The notes beneath the pieces were generated by a model that worked only from the letters and a program-made list of their open reading frames with translations, was not told the DNA's origin and did not search any database. A stretch of 64,000 bases of DNA from Mycobacterium lentiflavum (GTDB taxonomy: Bacteria > Actinomycetota > Actinomycetes > Mycobacteriales > Mycobacteriaceae): the NCBI RefSeq assembly GCF_022374895.2, contig NZ_CP092423.2, positions 4,588,001 to 4,652,000 of the forward strand. Direction: 5' to 3'. How positions within the stretch are numbered: the stretch's first letter is position 1; each line of letters starts with the position of its first letter. This document shows positions 24,293 through 32,017 of the stretch, piece by piece. The translations under genes were made by a program, and so were the position numbers.

Positions 24293-25321
24293 TCAGCCAC
24301 CGACTCCCGGTTTCTCCGCGTGGCCGCCGAACTGCTTGCGCATCGCCGACAGCGCCTTGTTGGCGAAGTCGTCGAGGCTGCGTGACGCGAAGCGGGACTG
24401 CAACGCGGTGGTGAGCACCGGTGCGGGCACGCCCTCGTCGATCGCCGCGATCGCCGTCCAGCGGCCCTCCCCGGAATCGGAGACCCGGCCGGAAAACTCC
24501 GACAGCGTGGGCGATTCGTGCAACGCGATCGCGGTCAGATCCAACAGCCAGGAGCCGACGACGCTGCCCCGGCGCCACACCTCGGCGATGTCGGCAATGT
24601 CGAAGTTGTACTGGTAGCACTCGGGATTGGACAGTGGCGCGGTTTCGGCATCGCCCTTTTCGATACGCGTTCCGATATCGGCATTGCGGAGGATGTTGAG
24701 GCCCTCGGCGAGCGAGGCCATCATCCCGTACTCGATGCCGTTGTGCACCATCTTCACGAAGTGCCCGGCCCCGGATGGACCACAGTGCAGGTAGCCCTTC
24801 TCCGGTTGCGCGACCTCGCCGTCGCGGCCCGGCGTGCGCGGCGCCGCATCGACCCCGGGCGCGATGGTCTTGAAGAGCGGCTCGGCGTGCTCGAAGGCGT
24901 AGTCGTCACCGCCGATCATCAGGCAGTAGCCACGCTCGCGGCCCCAGACTCCCCCGCTGGTTCCACAATCGATGAGGTGAATCCCTTTCTCGGCCAATAG
25001 CTTTGAGTGCCTGAGATCGTCGCGGTAGTAGGAGTTACCGCCGTCGATCACGATGTCCCCGGACTCGAGAGTGCCGGCCAGCTCCTCGATCACCGACGTG
25101 GTGATGTTGCCCGCGGGCACCATGACCCAGACGACCCGTGGGGCGGTCATTTTCTCGGCCAGCTCGGCAACCGAGTACGCCGCGGTCATCCCCTTCTCGC
25201 TGGCCAGCGTCTTGACGACTTCCTTGTCGTGGTCGTAGACGAAGCCCTCGTGGCCGCCGTCGACGACACGACGGATGATGTTGGCGCCCATCCGGCCCAG
25301 GCCGATCATTCCGAGCTGCAT
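24293..25321 (-). CDS. gnd: 6-phosphogluconate dehydrogenase, decarboxylating (short form)
   Basis: 342 residues from ATG 25321, matching the short Gnd2/YqeC-type enzymes (Rv1122, about 340 aa) rather than the about 480-residue form. The NAD(P) motif is MQLGMIGLGRMGANI. The substrate and catalytic region contains CGTSGGVWGRERGYCLMIGG and GPSGAGHFVKMVHNGIEYGMM with the catalytic Lys and His/Asn. It oxidatively decarboxylates 6-phosphogluconate to ribulose 5-phosphate. AAGGAGACC precedes the ATG. It lies 23 bp after zwf on the same strand, an operon covering both oxidative steps. Confidence 0.92.
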   Translation of the reverse strand: MQLGMIGLGRMGANIIRRVVDGGHEGFVYDHDKEVVKTLASEKGMTAAYSVAELAEKMTAPRVVWVMVPAGNITTSVIEELAGTLESGDIVIDGGNSYYRDDLRHSKLLAEKGIHLIDCGTSGGVWGRERGYCLMIGGDDYAFEHAEPLFKTIAPGVDAAPRTPGRDGEVAQPEKGYLHCGPSGAGHFVKMVHNGIEYGMMASLAEGLNILRNADIGTRIEKGDAETAPLSNPECYQYNFDIADIAEVWRRGSVVGSWLLDLTAIALHESPTLSEFSGRVSDSGEGRWTAIAAIDEGVPAPVLTTALQSRFASRSLDDFANKALSAMRKQFGGHAEKPGVGG

Positions 25322-25344
25322 TTCTGGTCTCCTTACTGTCCCGA

Positions 25345-26742
25345 CTACGTTTGTGGAGGGAACCACGGGTCTTGCCAATGGTGGTGACCGCGGACTAACG
25401 CCTGCGCGGCCTCGGGCCCCCAGGACCCGGGCTCGTAGGGGTGGGTTTCGCCCGGCTTGTCGAGCAGCGGCTGGACGATGCGCCACGTCTGTTCGATGCT
25501 GTCTTCCCGCGCGAAAAGCGTGCGATCGCCGGTCAGCGCGGCGTGCAGCAACAGCTCGTAGGGTCCCTCGGCTTCACCCAGGTCGGTGGCGAACAACGAG
25601 TCCAGATGGACGTCGTGCCATTCACCATCGGCTTGGGCGGACAACTGCAGTCGCATCCCCGGCTCGGGATCGATGCGCAGCACGATCTGATTGGGCTCGG
25701 CCGTCCTGCGGTGCGGCAGGAAGGCCAGCTGCGGAACGCGGCGCAGAAACAGCCGTACCTCGGTGACCTTCTCCGGCAACGACTTACCGGCCCGCAGGAA
25801 GATCGGCACCCCGGACCAGCGCCAGTTGTCGATCTCGGTCCGCAGCGCGATGAAGGTCTCGGTCTGCGAATCCTTCGCCACCCCAGGGACATCGGTGTAG
25901 CCGTGGTACTGACCGCGTACGCAATGTTCGGGATCCAGCGCCGGGATCGCGCGGAACACCTCGGACTTTTTGTCGTTGAGGTCATCGGCGGTACCGCCGA
26001 CCGGCGGCTCCATCGCCACCATCGCGAGGACCTGCAGCAGATGGTTTTGCACCACGTCGCGCAGCGTGCCGACCGCGTCGTAGAACCTGCCCCGGTCCTC
26101 AACGCCGAAGTTCTCGGCCATCGTGATGTGAATCTCCGACACGTTCTGGCGATCCCACAGCGCGGCCAGCGCCTGATTGGCGAACCGGAGGCATTCGAGC
26201 TCGACCACGGGCTGCTTGCCCAAGAAGTGATCCACCCGCAGGATCTGGTCTTCCTCCAGCACCGCGTGCAACCGTTCGTTGAGTTCGCGCGCGGATTCCA
26301 GGTCATGGCCGAAGGGCTTTTCCACCGCGACGCGTGCCCGCGCCACCAGACCCTCTCGACCGAGGTTCTCGACGATCGTCGCGAACAACGCGGGCGGCAT
26401 CTCGAGGTAGTACAGCGGGCGATAGTCCGAACCGATCATCTCGGCCAGCCGGTGGTAGAGGTCGCGGTCGGTGACGTCGCCGTGAATGTAGTCCAAGCGA
26501 TTAGCCAGTCGATCGAACACCTCGTCGTCGATGGTCTCCCCGGCGTCGTTGATTGCCGCGCGAGCCCGCGCGACGAGGTCCTCGACACTGATGTCGTCGC
26601 TCGCCACACCCAGGATCGGGCAGTCGAGTAGGTTGCGGCGCTCGAGCCGATACAGCGCCCTAAACGTCATCTTGCGGGCCAGATCGCCGGTAATTCCAAA
26701 GATCACCAGCAGGTTGGACGAATCACCACCGTCGTCGGCCAA
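25345..26742 (-). CDS. zwf: glucose-6-phosphate 1-dehydrogenase
   Basis: 465 residues from TTG 26742, chosen because GGGAGG lies 7 nt before it, while the TTG at 26757 precedes that Shine-Dalgarno. It oxidises glucose 6-phosphate to 6-phosphogluconolactone. The coenzyme motif is VIFGITGDLARKM and the substrate motif RVDHFLGKQPV with the catalytic His/Asp region. The length matches Rv1121 zwf1 (466). First gene of the zwf-gnd pair; 123 bp separate it from the divergent cyclase gene. Confidence 0.95.
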   Translation of the reverse strand: MADDGGDSSNLLVIFGITGDLARKMTFRALYRLERRNLLDCPILGVASDDISVEDLVARARAAINDAGETIDDEVFDRLANRLDYIHGDVTDRDLYHRLAEMIGSDYRPLYYLEMPPALFATIVENLGREGLVARARVAVEKPFGHDLESARELNERLHAVLEEDQILRVDHFLGKQPVVELECLRFANQALAALWDRQNVSEIHITMAENFGVEDRGRFYDAVGTLRDVVQNHLLQVLAMVAMEPPVGGTADDLNDKKSEVFRAIPALDPEHCVRGQYHGYTDVPGVAKDSQTETFIALRTEIDNWRWSGVPIFLRAGKSLPEKVTEVRLFLRRVPQLAFLPHRRTAEPNQIVLRIDPEPGMRLQLSAQADGEWHDVHLDSLFATDLGEAEGPYELLLHAALTGDRTLFAREDSIEQTWRIVQPLLDKPGETHPYEPGSWGPEAAQALVRGHHHWQDPWFPPQT

Positions 26743-26865
26743 GATCGAACCTCCCAAAAGTCACCAGTCGGTTCACTTGAGATTCACTACCCGGGGGTGA
26801 TCGCACTCAACCCTAGACACTGCGGATAGGGCCGACAACCGGAAGCCGTCGCGCGCTTTGCAAGG

Positions 26866-27684
26866 ATGCGTTACGTGGGTGATGCACTGCATATCGCGGT
26901 CTACGTCCTGGCCGGAGTTGCCGTGGTCGAAGCCTGCGCACTCGGGGTGATGTGGAGGTTGCTCGTTCGTAGCCGCGAGGAAGCCGAGGAGTTAAGGCAA
27001 CGTGCCGACGCCCGCAATTGGCTGATATCCGGTGGTCGCGAGGCCGTCAAGACGATGTGGAACACCGCCAACGTGATGCGCAAGGAGGGCTTCGGCGCGG
27101 CGGTGCGCAGCAGCATAGAAGACCTTGCCGACTGGGCCGAAGTCGAGCGGCCCGATCTCGCCCGAGTCACTCCCGACGGGCGGGTGGTGATTCTGTTCTC
27201 CGACATCGAGGAGTCCACCGCCCTCAACGAGCGGATCGGCGACCGCGCCTGGGTCAAGCTGATCAGCTCGCACGACAAGCTCGTCTCGGGGTTGGTGAAG
27301 CGCCACTTCGGCCATGTGGTCAAGAGCCAGGGCGACGGCTTCATGATCGCCTTCGCCCGCGCCGAACAGGCGGTACGGTGTGGCATCGACCTTCAGCACG
27401 AGCTGCGCCGTGACGCAAAACGCAAGCGGCACGAGGAGATTCGGGTGCGGATCGGCATCCACATGGGCCGCTCGGTGCGTCGCGGCGATGATCTGTTCGG
27501 GCGCAATGTCGCGATGGCGGCGCGAGTCGCGGCTCAAGCCGTCGGCGGCGAGATCCTGGTGAGCGAGCCGGTGCGAGACGCGCTGCGCGACTGTGACGAC
27601 ATCTGGTTCGACGAGGGCCGCAACGTCGAGTTGAAGGGTTTTTCCGGCAGTTATCGATTGTTCGCCGTGGAGTCCTCGCGCTGA
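26866..27684 (+). CDS. class III nucleotide cyclase homology-domain protein, membrane anchored
   Basis: 272 residues with one N-terminal membrane helix (about 7-30), a linker and a C-terminal cyclase domain. Metal ligands D113 (ILFSDIEEST) and D157 (KSQGDGF) and the adenine-type Lys K153 are present. The usual VNxAAR triad reads VAMAAR (A216, R220), with Asn displaced to 214, so catalytic competence is doubtful. The position equals Rv1120c, a shorter (164 aa) cyclase-like remnant in M. tuberculosis; this version is full length. The 3' end overlaps a small gene on the other strand by 34 bp. ATG 26866 has only a weak AAGG nearby. Confidence 0.82.
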   Translation: MRYVGDALHIAVYVLAGVAVVEACALGVMWRLLVRSREEAEELRQRADARNWLISGGREAVKTMWNTANVMRKEGFGAAVRSSIEDLADWAEVERPDLARVTPDGRVVILFSDIEESTALNERIGDRAWVKLISSHDKLVSGLVKRHFGHVVKSQGDGFMIAFARAEQAVRCGIDLQHELRRDAKRKRHEEIRVRIGIHMGRSVRRGDDLFGRNVAMAARVAAQAVGGEILVSEPVRDALRDCDDIWFDEGRNVELKGFSGSYRLFAVESSR

Positions 27685-27836
27685 ATATCGGACTCGGCCA
27701 GCCGCTGGTGCAGCCGGGAGCGGATTTCGTCAGGGGTGTAAGCCCGGCGTTTGCGTTGATCACGCACCACCAGCGCGCCCCCGGCGACGACACCGGCAAC
27801 GCCGGCCAGGCCGACCCACTTCCAAATGCTGCGCAT
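27651..27836 (-). CDS. small single-pass membrane protein, 61 aa
   Basis: 61 residues: one hydrophobic segment (about 5-24, WKWVGLAGVAGVVAGGALVV), then a basic, charged cytoplasmic tail with RDQRKRR and a helical RSRLHQRLAES. The longer frame to 28148 runs antisense to the SDR gene and is rejected. ATG 27836 has a TAGCGT -10 box ending 7 nt upstream, a leaderless layout. It is divergent from the SDR gene with only 21 bp between the two starts, and its 3' end overlaps the cyclase gene. No family recognised. Confidence 0.6.
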   Translation of the reverse strand: MRSIWKWVGLAGVAGVVAGGALVVRDQRKRRAYTPDEIRSRLHQRLAESDIQREDSTANNR

Positions 27837-27857
27837 AGTTGACACGCTATTACCGCC

Positions 27858-28649
27858 ATGGAAACCCTTCGCGACAAGGTCGCCGTCATCACCGGAGCGG
27901 CCAGCGGCATCGGCCGCGCCATCGCCTACACCTTGGCCGATCGGGGCGCCCGAATCGTGGCGGTCGACCGCGACGACGAAGGTGTCCAGCGCCTCGCCGA
28001 GGAGCGGGGCTCCGCGGTCGCGCCGCATCGCGCCGACGTGTCGGATCCCGAAGCGTTCGAAGGCATTCGGGATGCGACCCTGCAGCGGTTCGGCCGGGTC
28101 GACATCGTGGTTAACAACGTCGGTGTCCTGACAAACGGCCTGCCACAAGACATTCCCGCGGCGGAATGGCTACGCATCCTCGACATCAATCTGATGTCGG
28201 TGGTCCGCAGCAACGCCGCGTTCCTGCCGCTGCTGCTGGATCAGGGCAGCGGGCATCTGGTCAACACCGCGTCGTTCGCCGGACTCTTCACCTACTCCTA
28301 CGACCGGATGCCGTACGCGGCGACCAAAGCCGCGATAGTACAGATCAGCGAAGGGCTGGCAATCTACTTGCGGCCCAAGAACATTGGTGTCACCTTGCTG
28401 TGCCCAGGGCCAGTGCTGACGAATATCGCGGCCGACGTGCCGACCTTCGGCGGCGGCGCGCCACTGCGCATTCCCGGCAACCAGTTCGACTTGGTCGACC
28501 CGGCGATCGTCGGGGACCTGGTCGCTGATGCGATCCTGCACAACCGGTTCTTCGTGCCCACTCATCCGCAAGTGGTCGAGGAGTTGCGCCGACGCCTCGA
28601 GGACTGGGATGGCTACATCGACTACCAGATCTCCCGAAAACCCTTATGA
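27858..28649 (+). CDS. short-chain dehydrogenase/reductase
   Basis: 263 residues, classical SDR: cofactor motif TGAASGIGRA, NNVG strand, catalytic Ser in NTASFAGLF, and YAATK as the YxxxK pair. AVDRDD after beta-2 suggests NAD(H). The sequence pattern and C-terminal length resemble mycobacterial SDRs with unassigned ketone or alcohol substrates. The next gene begins 15 bp later and a third follows, so the three form an operon. The start ATG 27858 lacks both a Shine-Dalgarno and a good -10 at the leaderless position. Confidence 0.85.
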   Translation: METLRDKVAVITGAASGIGRAIAYTLADRGARIVAVDRDDEGVQRLAEERGSAVAPHRADVSDPEAFEGIRDATLQRFGRVDIVVNNVGVLTNGLPQDIPAAEWLRILDINLMSVVRSNAAFLPLLLDQGSGHLVNTASFAGLFTYSYDRMPYAATKAAIVQISEGLAIYLRPKNIGVTLLCPGPVLTNIAADVPTFGGGAPLRIPGNQFDLVDPAIVGDLVADAILHNRFFVPTHPQVVEELRRRLEDWDGYIDYQISRKPL

Positions 28650-28663
28650 AAGGTGATAACCCG

Positions 28664-29035
28664 ATGACCGATGCGCGCGCTCAGGGCCTGGAAGTCTTCA
28701 AGGAGATGCTGCCGGGCCTGATCCCGGACAACGCCACCAGCCTGCGTGACGACGGCGTTGCCGGCGAACTCCTCGAGCTGGGTCTCGAGCATGTCTTCGG
28801 ATCGCTATGGACGCGGCCCGGATTGGATCGCCGCTCGCGCAGCCTGGTCACTCTGGGCGCGCTGATCGCGCTGCGCGCCTCGGAGGAACTGAAGGCCCAT
28901 TTCCCGATCGCGGTGCGCAACGGGCTGACCATCGAGGAAATCGGCGAGGTGATCTACCACATGAGCGGATACGCGGGTTATCCGGCGGCCGCCAATGCGC
29001 GCGCTGTCGCGCGTGAAGTGCTGGCGAACTCCTAA
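28664..29035 (+). CDS. carboxymuconolactone decarboxylase family protein (AhpD-like fold)
   Basis: 123 residues. The domain is seen as GSLWTRPGLDRRSRSLVTLGALIALRASEELKAHFPIAVRNGLTIEEIGEVIYHMSGYAGYPAA. The CxxC of AhpD peroxidase-type members is absent; the GLD..SRSL and HxxxxxxNG pattern is that of the gamma-carboxymuconolactone decarboxylase branch. ATG 28664 follows AAAGGTGAT at good distance and is preferred to ATG 28646. Middle gene of the SDR operon. The substrate is unknown; it may act on the SDR product. Confidence 0.83.
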   Translation: MTDARAQGLEVFKEMLPGLIPDNATSLRDDGVAGELLELGLEHVFGSLWTRPGLDRRSRSLVTLGALIALRASEELKAHFPIAVRNGLTIEEIGEVIYHMSGYAGYPAAANARAVAREVLANS

Positions 29036-29038
29036 GCC

Positions 29039-29719
29039 ATGCTCACCCTTGACCAGGCGTTGATCGAGACCCGAACCGGAGACCTCTGGTTGTTCCGCGG
29101 CAAGACCGGGCCCGACCGGGCGATCCAGACGTTGACGAACAGTCCGGTGAACCACGTCGGCATGACCGTGGCCATCGACGACCTGCCGCCGCTGATCTGG
29201 CATGCCGAACTCGGCGACAAGCTCGCCGACATGTGGACCGGTACCAACCATCGCGGCGTGCAGCTCAACGATCTGCACCAGGCGGTCCTGCAGTGGAACG
29301 AGCGCTACCAGCAGCGCTGCTGGCTACGCCAGCTCACGCCGCATCCCAGCCGCGAACAAGAGGACAAACTGCTACGGGTGATCGCACGGATGGACGGCAC
29401 CGCGTTTCCGACCACCGCGCGCCTGACCGGCCGGTGGTTTCGTGGCCGGCTCCCGACCATTTACGACTGGACAAAGGGAATCCCTTTCGTAGACAAGAAG
29501 GTTCGAGAGTCCACACAGCGACGCAAGGAAAGGCAACGCATGGGCCTGGAAACGGCGTACTGCGCGGAGACGGTGGCGATCACCTACGAGGAAATGGGAT
29601 TGCTCAGCACCGAGAAGTACTCGAACTACTTTGACCCGGGCTCGTTCTGGAGTGGCGACACACTTCCTTTGGCGCCGGGGTATGCGCTAGGCGAAGAAAT
29701 CGAAGTGGCCGTTGGCTAG
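29039..29719 (+). CDS. YiiX-like permuted NlpC/P60 (papain-fold) protein
   Basis: 226 residues. The GDLWLFRG strand and NHVGM near residue 40 (putative catalytic His), together with ETAYCAETVA near residue 180 (putative catalytic Cys), give the His-before-Cys order of permuted NlpC/P60 or YiiX-like thiol hydrolases. No signal peptide is seen, so it is probably cytosolic, unlike peptidoglycan hydrolases. The start is 3 bp after the preceding stop, and it converges with 4-bp overlap on the monooxygenase gene. Such folds hydrolyse amide or lipid bonds; the substrate here is unknown. Confidence 0.65.
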   Translation: MLTLDQALIETRTGDLWLFRGKTGPDRAIQTLTNSPVNHVGMTVAIDDLPPLIWHAELGDKLADMWTGTNHRGVQLNDLHQAVLQWNERYQQRCWLRQLTPHPSREQEDKLLRVIARMDGTAFPTTARLTGRWFRGRLPTIYDWTKGIPFVDKKVRESTQRRKERQRMGLETAYCAETVAITYEEMGLLSTEKYSNYFDPGSFWSGDTLPLAPGYALGEEIEVAVG

Positions 29720-30039
29720 TCGACCGACATCTCCCCCATCTCCGACCAGCCTGTCGCGTCGATCGTCTGACTGATGATCTTGGGTGTGGACCTCAGCGCC
29801 TGCGGGAGCTCCTGCATCGCCTGTTTGAAGTGATCGCTGTTGACGTGGACGCCGCCGGCGTCACCGTCGCGGAACGCCTCGACCAAGACGTACTCTGCCG
29901 GGTTCTCCAAGCTGCGCGACCACTCGAACCACAGGTTGCCCGCTTCGGCGCGGGTAGCCGCGGTGAAGGAGGCAACCAGGTCCGGCCAGCGGTCGGCCCA
30001 GTCGGGCTTGGTTTCGAACTTGACGACGATGAAGATCAT
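29716..30039 (-). CDS. putative quinol monooxygenase, antibiotic biosynthesis monooxygenase (ABM) family
   Basis: 107 residues, the same length as Rv1117. The ABM-domain pattern is MIFIVVKFETKPDWADRWPDLVASFTAATRAEAGNLWFEW and NPAEYVLVEAFRDGDAGGVHVNSDHF with the conserved His. These small dimeric ferredoxin-like proteins oxidise quinols or degrade heme-like substrates without added cofactor. It marks the conserved edge of the variable island that follows. Confidence 0.85.
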   Translation of the reverse strand: MIFIVVKFETKPDWADRWPDLVASFTAATRAEAGNLWFEWSRSLENPAEYVLVEAFRDGDAGGVHVNSDHFKQAMQELPQALRSTPKIISQTIDATGWSEMGEMSVD

Positions 30040-30407
30040 TGCGGTCCCCGCTCGTGCTCGCAGCTCCCAGTGCGCCTGCCTGCCCGTCCTCGACGAGCAG
30101 CGCCAGGATATCGGGCTGCCTGGGCGTGCGTTGTGACGAAAGTGGCATTCCGGGTCCGTGTGACCGCCGTTTCACCGCGATAGCAAAGTCCGCCTAGAGG
30201 TCTTAATCGACTCCCAGGCGGACTTTGGTTTTGCGCTAATCGCATTTGCGCCGATGCACGGTCAGATGTGATACAGCCCACAGCGATGTGGTTTTATCGA
30301 CTATTTCACTGACGCTCACTTATGCCACGCGCGCAACGCGATCAGTGTGATCCATGTCGCAGTCCTCCCTGCGATATTAGATAACGCGTGCACCATCCGA
30401 TTCTTTA
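30040..30407. other. 368-bp non-coding stretch upstream of the ABM gene
   Basis: No frame with coding character was found. The stretch holds the promoter side of the ABM gene (minus strand), the 12-bp inverted repeat at 30184-30227, and an AT-richer segment (about 30230-30400) that continues into the NlpC/P60 gene and may mark the junction of the variable island. Confidence 0.6.
30184..30227. repeat. 12-bp perfect inverted repeat with 20-nt loop
   Basis: CAAAGTCCGCCT (30184-30195) and AGGCGGACTTTG (30216-30227) are exact complements. The plus strand continues GTTTTG, giving a weak T-run, so it could be a terminator. No plus-strand gene ends here, however, so an operator or a mobile-element remnant remains possible. 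Confidence 0.5.
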
Positions 30408-31064
30408 TCAACTTGGAATTCCGGGATCGCCGGGCGGAGGCAATTCCGGGGCCGGCGGAGGCGGCATATCGGGTGCGATCGAACCAACCAAAACAGGCGG
30501 CGCGTCGGGCGGCGGCGGCGGTGCGTCCGGCGGCGGAGGCGGCAGACCGGGCAGCCCCATGGGTGCGCCGTCACCGTCCGCAGGCATCGGCAAAAACATG
30601 TGGTGGGTGAATCCGGGCTGGTAAGCGCCAGCACCACCGACGTGGACCCCGCCACGCTCGCCGCTGGACACCGGCGTGCCGTCCGGCAGAGTCACGGCCG
30701 TGTGGCCACCGTTCCAGCCGACAACCAACGCATTGGGAGCCGTTCCATATTGAAAGCCCCGTGCCAATAGCGCGGCTTCTTCATTTCCAGTATTAAATCG
30801 GTTTCCATAAACCGGTCTGTCGGTCGCGGCGTTGACAACCCACGAGACCAGCCCCGAACAATCGGTACCAGCAGGAGAATCTCCACCCACAATATAGGGC
30901 GTCCCGGATACCTGATTGATCAGCGACATCAACGATGCAAGAACAATCATGCGGAGGGACACTAGCAACAGGGTAGTTAGCAAGCCAAAATTTGTGGTGC
31001 GCGTCACGTGTCGATTAAATAATGGCCTGCACCGCACTACAGCAAATAAGTCACGAGGATGCAC
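30408..31064 (-). CDS. exported NlpC/P60 (C40) peptidase with Pro-rich tail
   Basis: 218 residues. A hydrophobic N-terminal segment (about 27-48, LLTTLLLVSLRMIVLASLMSL) acts as signal anchor. The NlpC/P60 core has PYIVGG, catalytic Cys C69 in GTDCSGLVSW and catalytic His H121 in NGGHTAV. The last about 60 residues are a run of PPPPPDAPPPPP type, presumably a wall-spanning or flexible tail. GTG 31064 is the annotated start; Met39 is an alternative. Codon usage and the upstream DNA are clearly less GC-rich than the neighbours, suggesting acquisition, possibly from a phage tail/lysin gene. Confidence 0.75.
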   Translation of the reverse strand: MHPRDLFAVVRCRPLFNRHVTRTTNFGLLTTLLLVSLRMIVLASLMSLINQVSGTPYIVGGDSPAGTDCSGLVSWVVNAATDRPVYGNRFNTGNEEAALLARGFQYGTAPNALVVGWNGGHTAVTLPDGTPVSSGERGGVHVGGAGAYQPGFTHHMFLPMPADGDGAPMGLPGLPPPPPDAPPPPPDAPPVLVGSIAPDMPPPPAPELPPPGDPGIPS

Positions 31065-31163
31065 ATTTCCCGAAACGGGTTTACGTGAACTCGCGAGTTG
31101 GTTGGACCATCGCCCGGTCGGTGTCGGCCAGCCCGCGCCGCGCGCGGGCGCAGTCCGCGAGGT

Positions 31164-31664
31164 CTAAGCCGGCTTGAGTCGGAAGACCGGAATCCGTCGC
31201 CCGAGGGCGGCGGCGTTGACGCGGTAGTCGGCGTAGTTGACGCAGACGTGCTCGGCAAGCGCGTACAGGCGCTCGTAGTCGTCGGGATCGGTGACCTCCA
31301 CCGCGACGAAGTTCTCGTCGCCGAGTCGGCATTCCGGATGCGCCTTCAGGTTGTGGTACCACTGCGGATTCTTGGGCTGCCCCAGGTACGAGGCGACCAA
31401 GATCGCGTCGGGACCGTCATGGAAGTAGGCGAGTTGGTGCTCGCGCGGCTGGCCCGACTTGGCGCCCGTGCTGATCAAGGGTGCCGAAGAAAGTCCGCCC
31501 AGGATGGAGGGGTAGCGCCCGCCCGTGACGCGATACAGCCACGGGTCGATGTGCCAGAACAGGTGTCGCGCCATGAAGCCACCGGTCCGCGAGCGTCCGA
31601 AGCGTTCCAACACCCGATACCAGCGGCCGTACTCCACGGTCGGGTCGACATAGCGCAGCGCCAT
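31164..31664 (-). CDS. nitroreductase/deazaflavin (F420)-dependent oxidoreductase, Ddn-like
   Basis: 166 residues with the split-barrel FDOR-A pattern of Ddn-type F420H2-dependent quinone reductases: PLISTGAKSGQPREHQLAYFHDGPDAILVASYLGQPKNPQWYHNLKAHPE. The KSGQPRE and NPQWYHNLKAHP blocks form the F420-phosphate and pocket walls in this family. Start ATG 31664 has a TAGAGT -10 box ending 6 nt upstream, a leaderless layout. Members protect against oxidative stress by reducing quinones, and Ddn itself activates nitroimidazoles. Confidence 0.87.
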   Translation of the reverse strand: MALRYVDPTVEYGRWYRVLERFGRSRTGGFMARHLFWHIDPWLYRVTGGRYPSILGGLSSAPLISTGAKSGQPREHQLAYFHDGPDAILVASYLGQPKNPQWYHNLKAHPECRLGDENFVAVEVTDPDDYERLYALAEHVCVNYADYRVNAAALGRRIPVFRLKPA

Positions 31665-31824
31665 GCGGCGACTCTACTCATCGGCCCGGTAGGGTCCTTC
31701 TCGCCTGCCGCATCACTGCTGGCACGGTGCTCGGCAGATCCACCCGACTTCTGGCGAAGCCACGAATCGCGCGCCAGAACGACCAAATCTGGCAAGGCGT
31801 AGGGACTTTCGGCATCCAGGCCAG

Positions 31825-31980
31825 CTATTCCTTGGGTTCGTCGGTGACGAGGACGCCGCGTAGTCGCCGGGCCGGCTGGATACCAATGTAGCTGTGCGGG
31901 TTGGTATTACGCGTCATGTAGTAGATCGACTGGTACTCCCGTACCGCGAACTCGACGTGATTGACACCTCGCCACCGCAT
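31825..31980 (-). CDS. small protein, 51 aa
   Basis: 51 residues beginning MRWRGVNHVEFAV, with a Tyr-rich middle (QSIYYMTRN) and a basic, then acidic end. GGGGAGG lies 4-5 nt before the GTGATG start, the strongest ribosome site of this region, which is the main reason to call it. No signal peptide or membrane segment. The opening faintly resembles the first strand of VOC proteins (WRGVNHVEFAV), so it could be a truncated remnant. No known family is claimed. Confidence 0.45.
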   Translation of the reverse strand: MRWRGVNHVEFAVREYQSIYYMTRNTNPHSYIGIQPARRLRGVLVTDEPKE

Positions 31981-32017
31981 CACGCCTCCCCAGGAAGGCC
32001 TGAACGCCGCTGGTCTG

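Noticed and set aside
30388..30624. Gly-rich frame on the plus strand resembling a PGRS protein
   Set aside because: It is the exact antisense of the Pro-rich tail of the NlpC/P60 gene; the polyproline codons read as polyglycine on the opposite strand, and there is no ribosome site.
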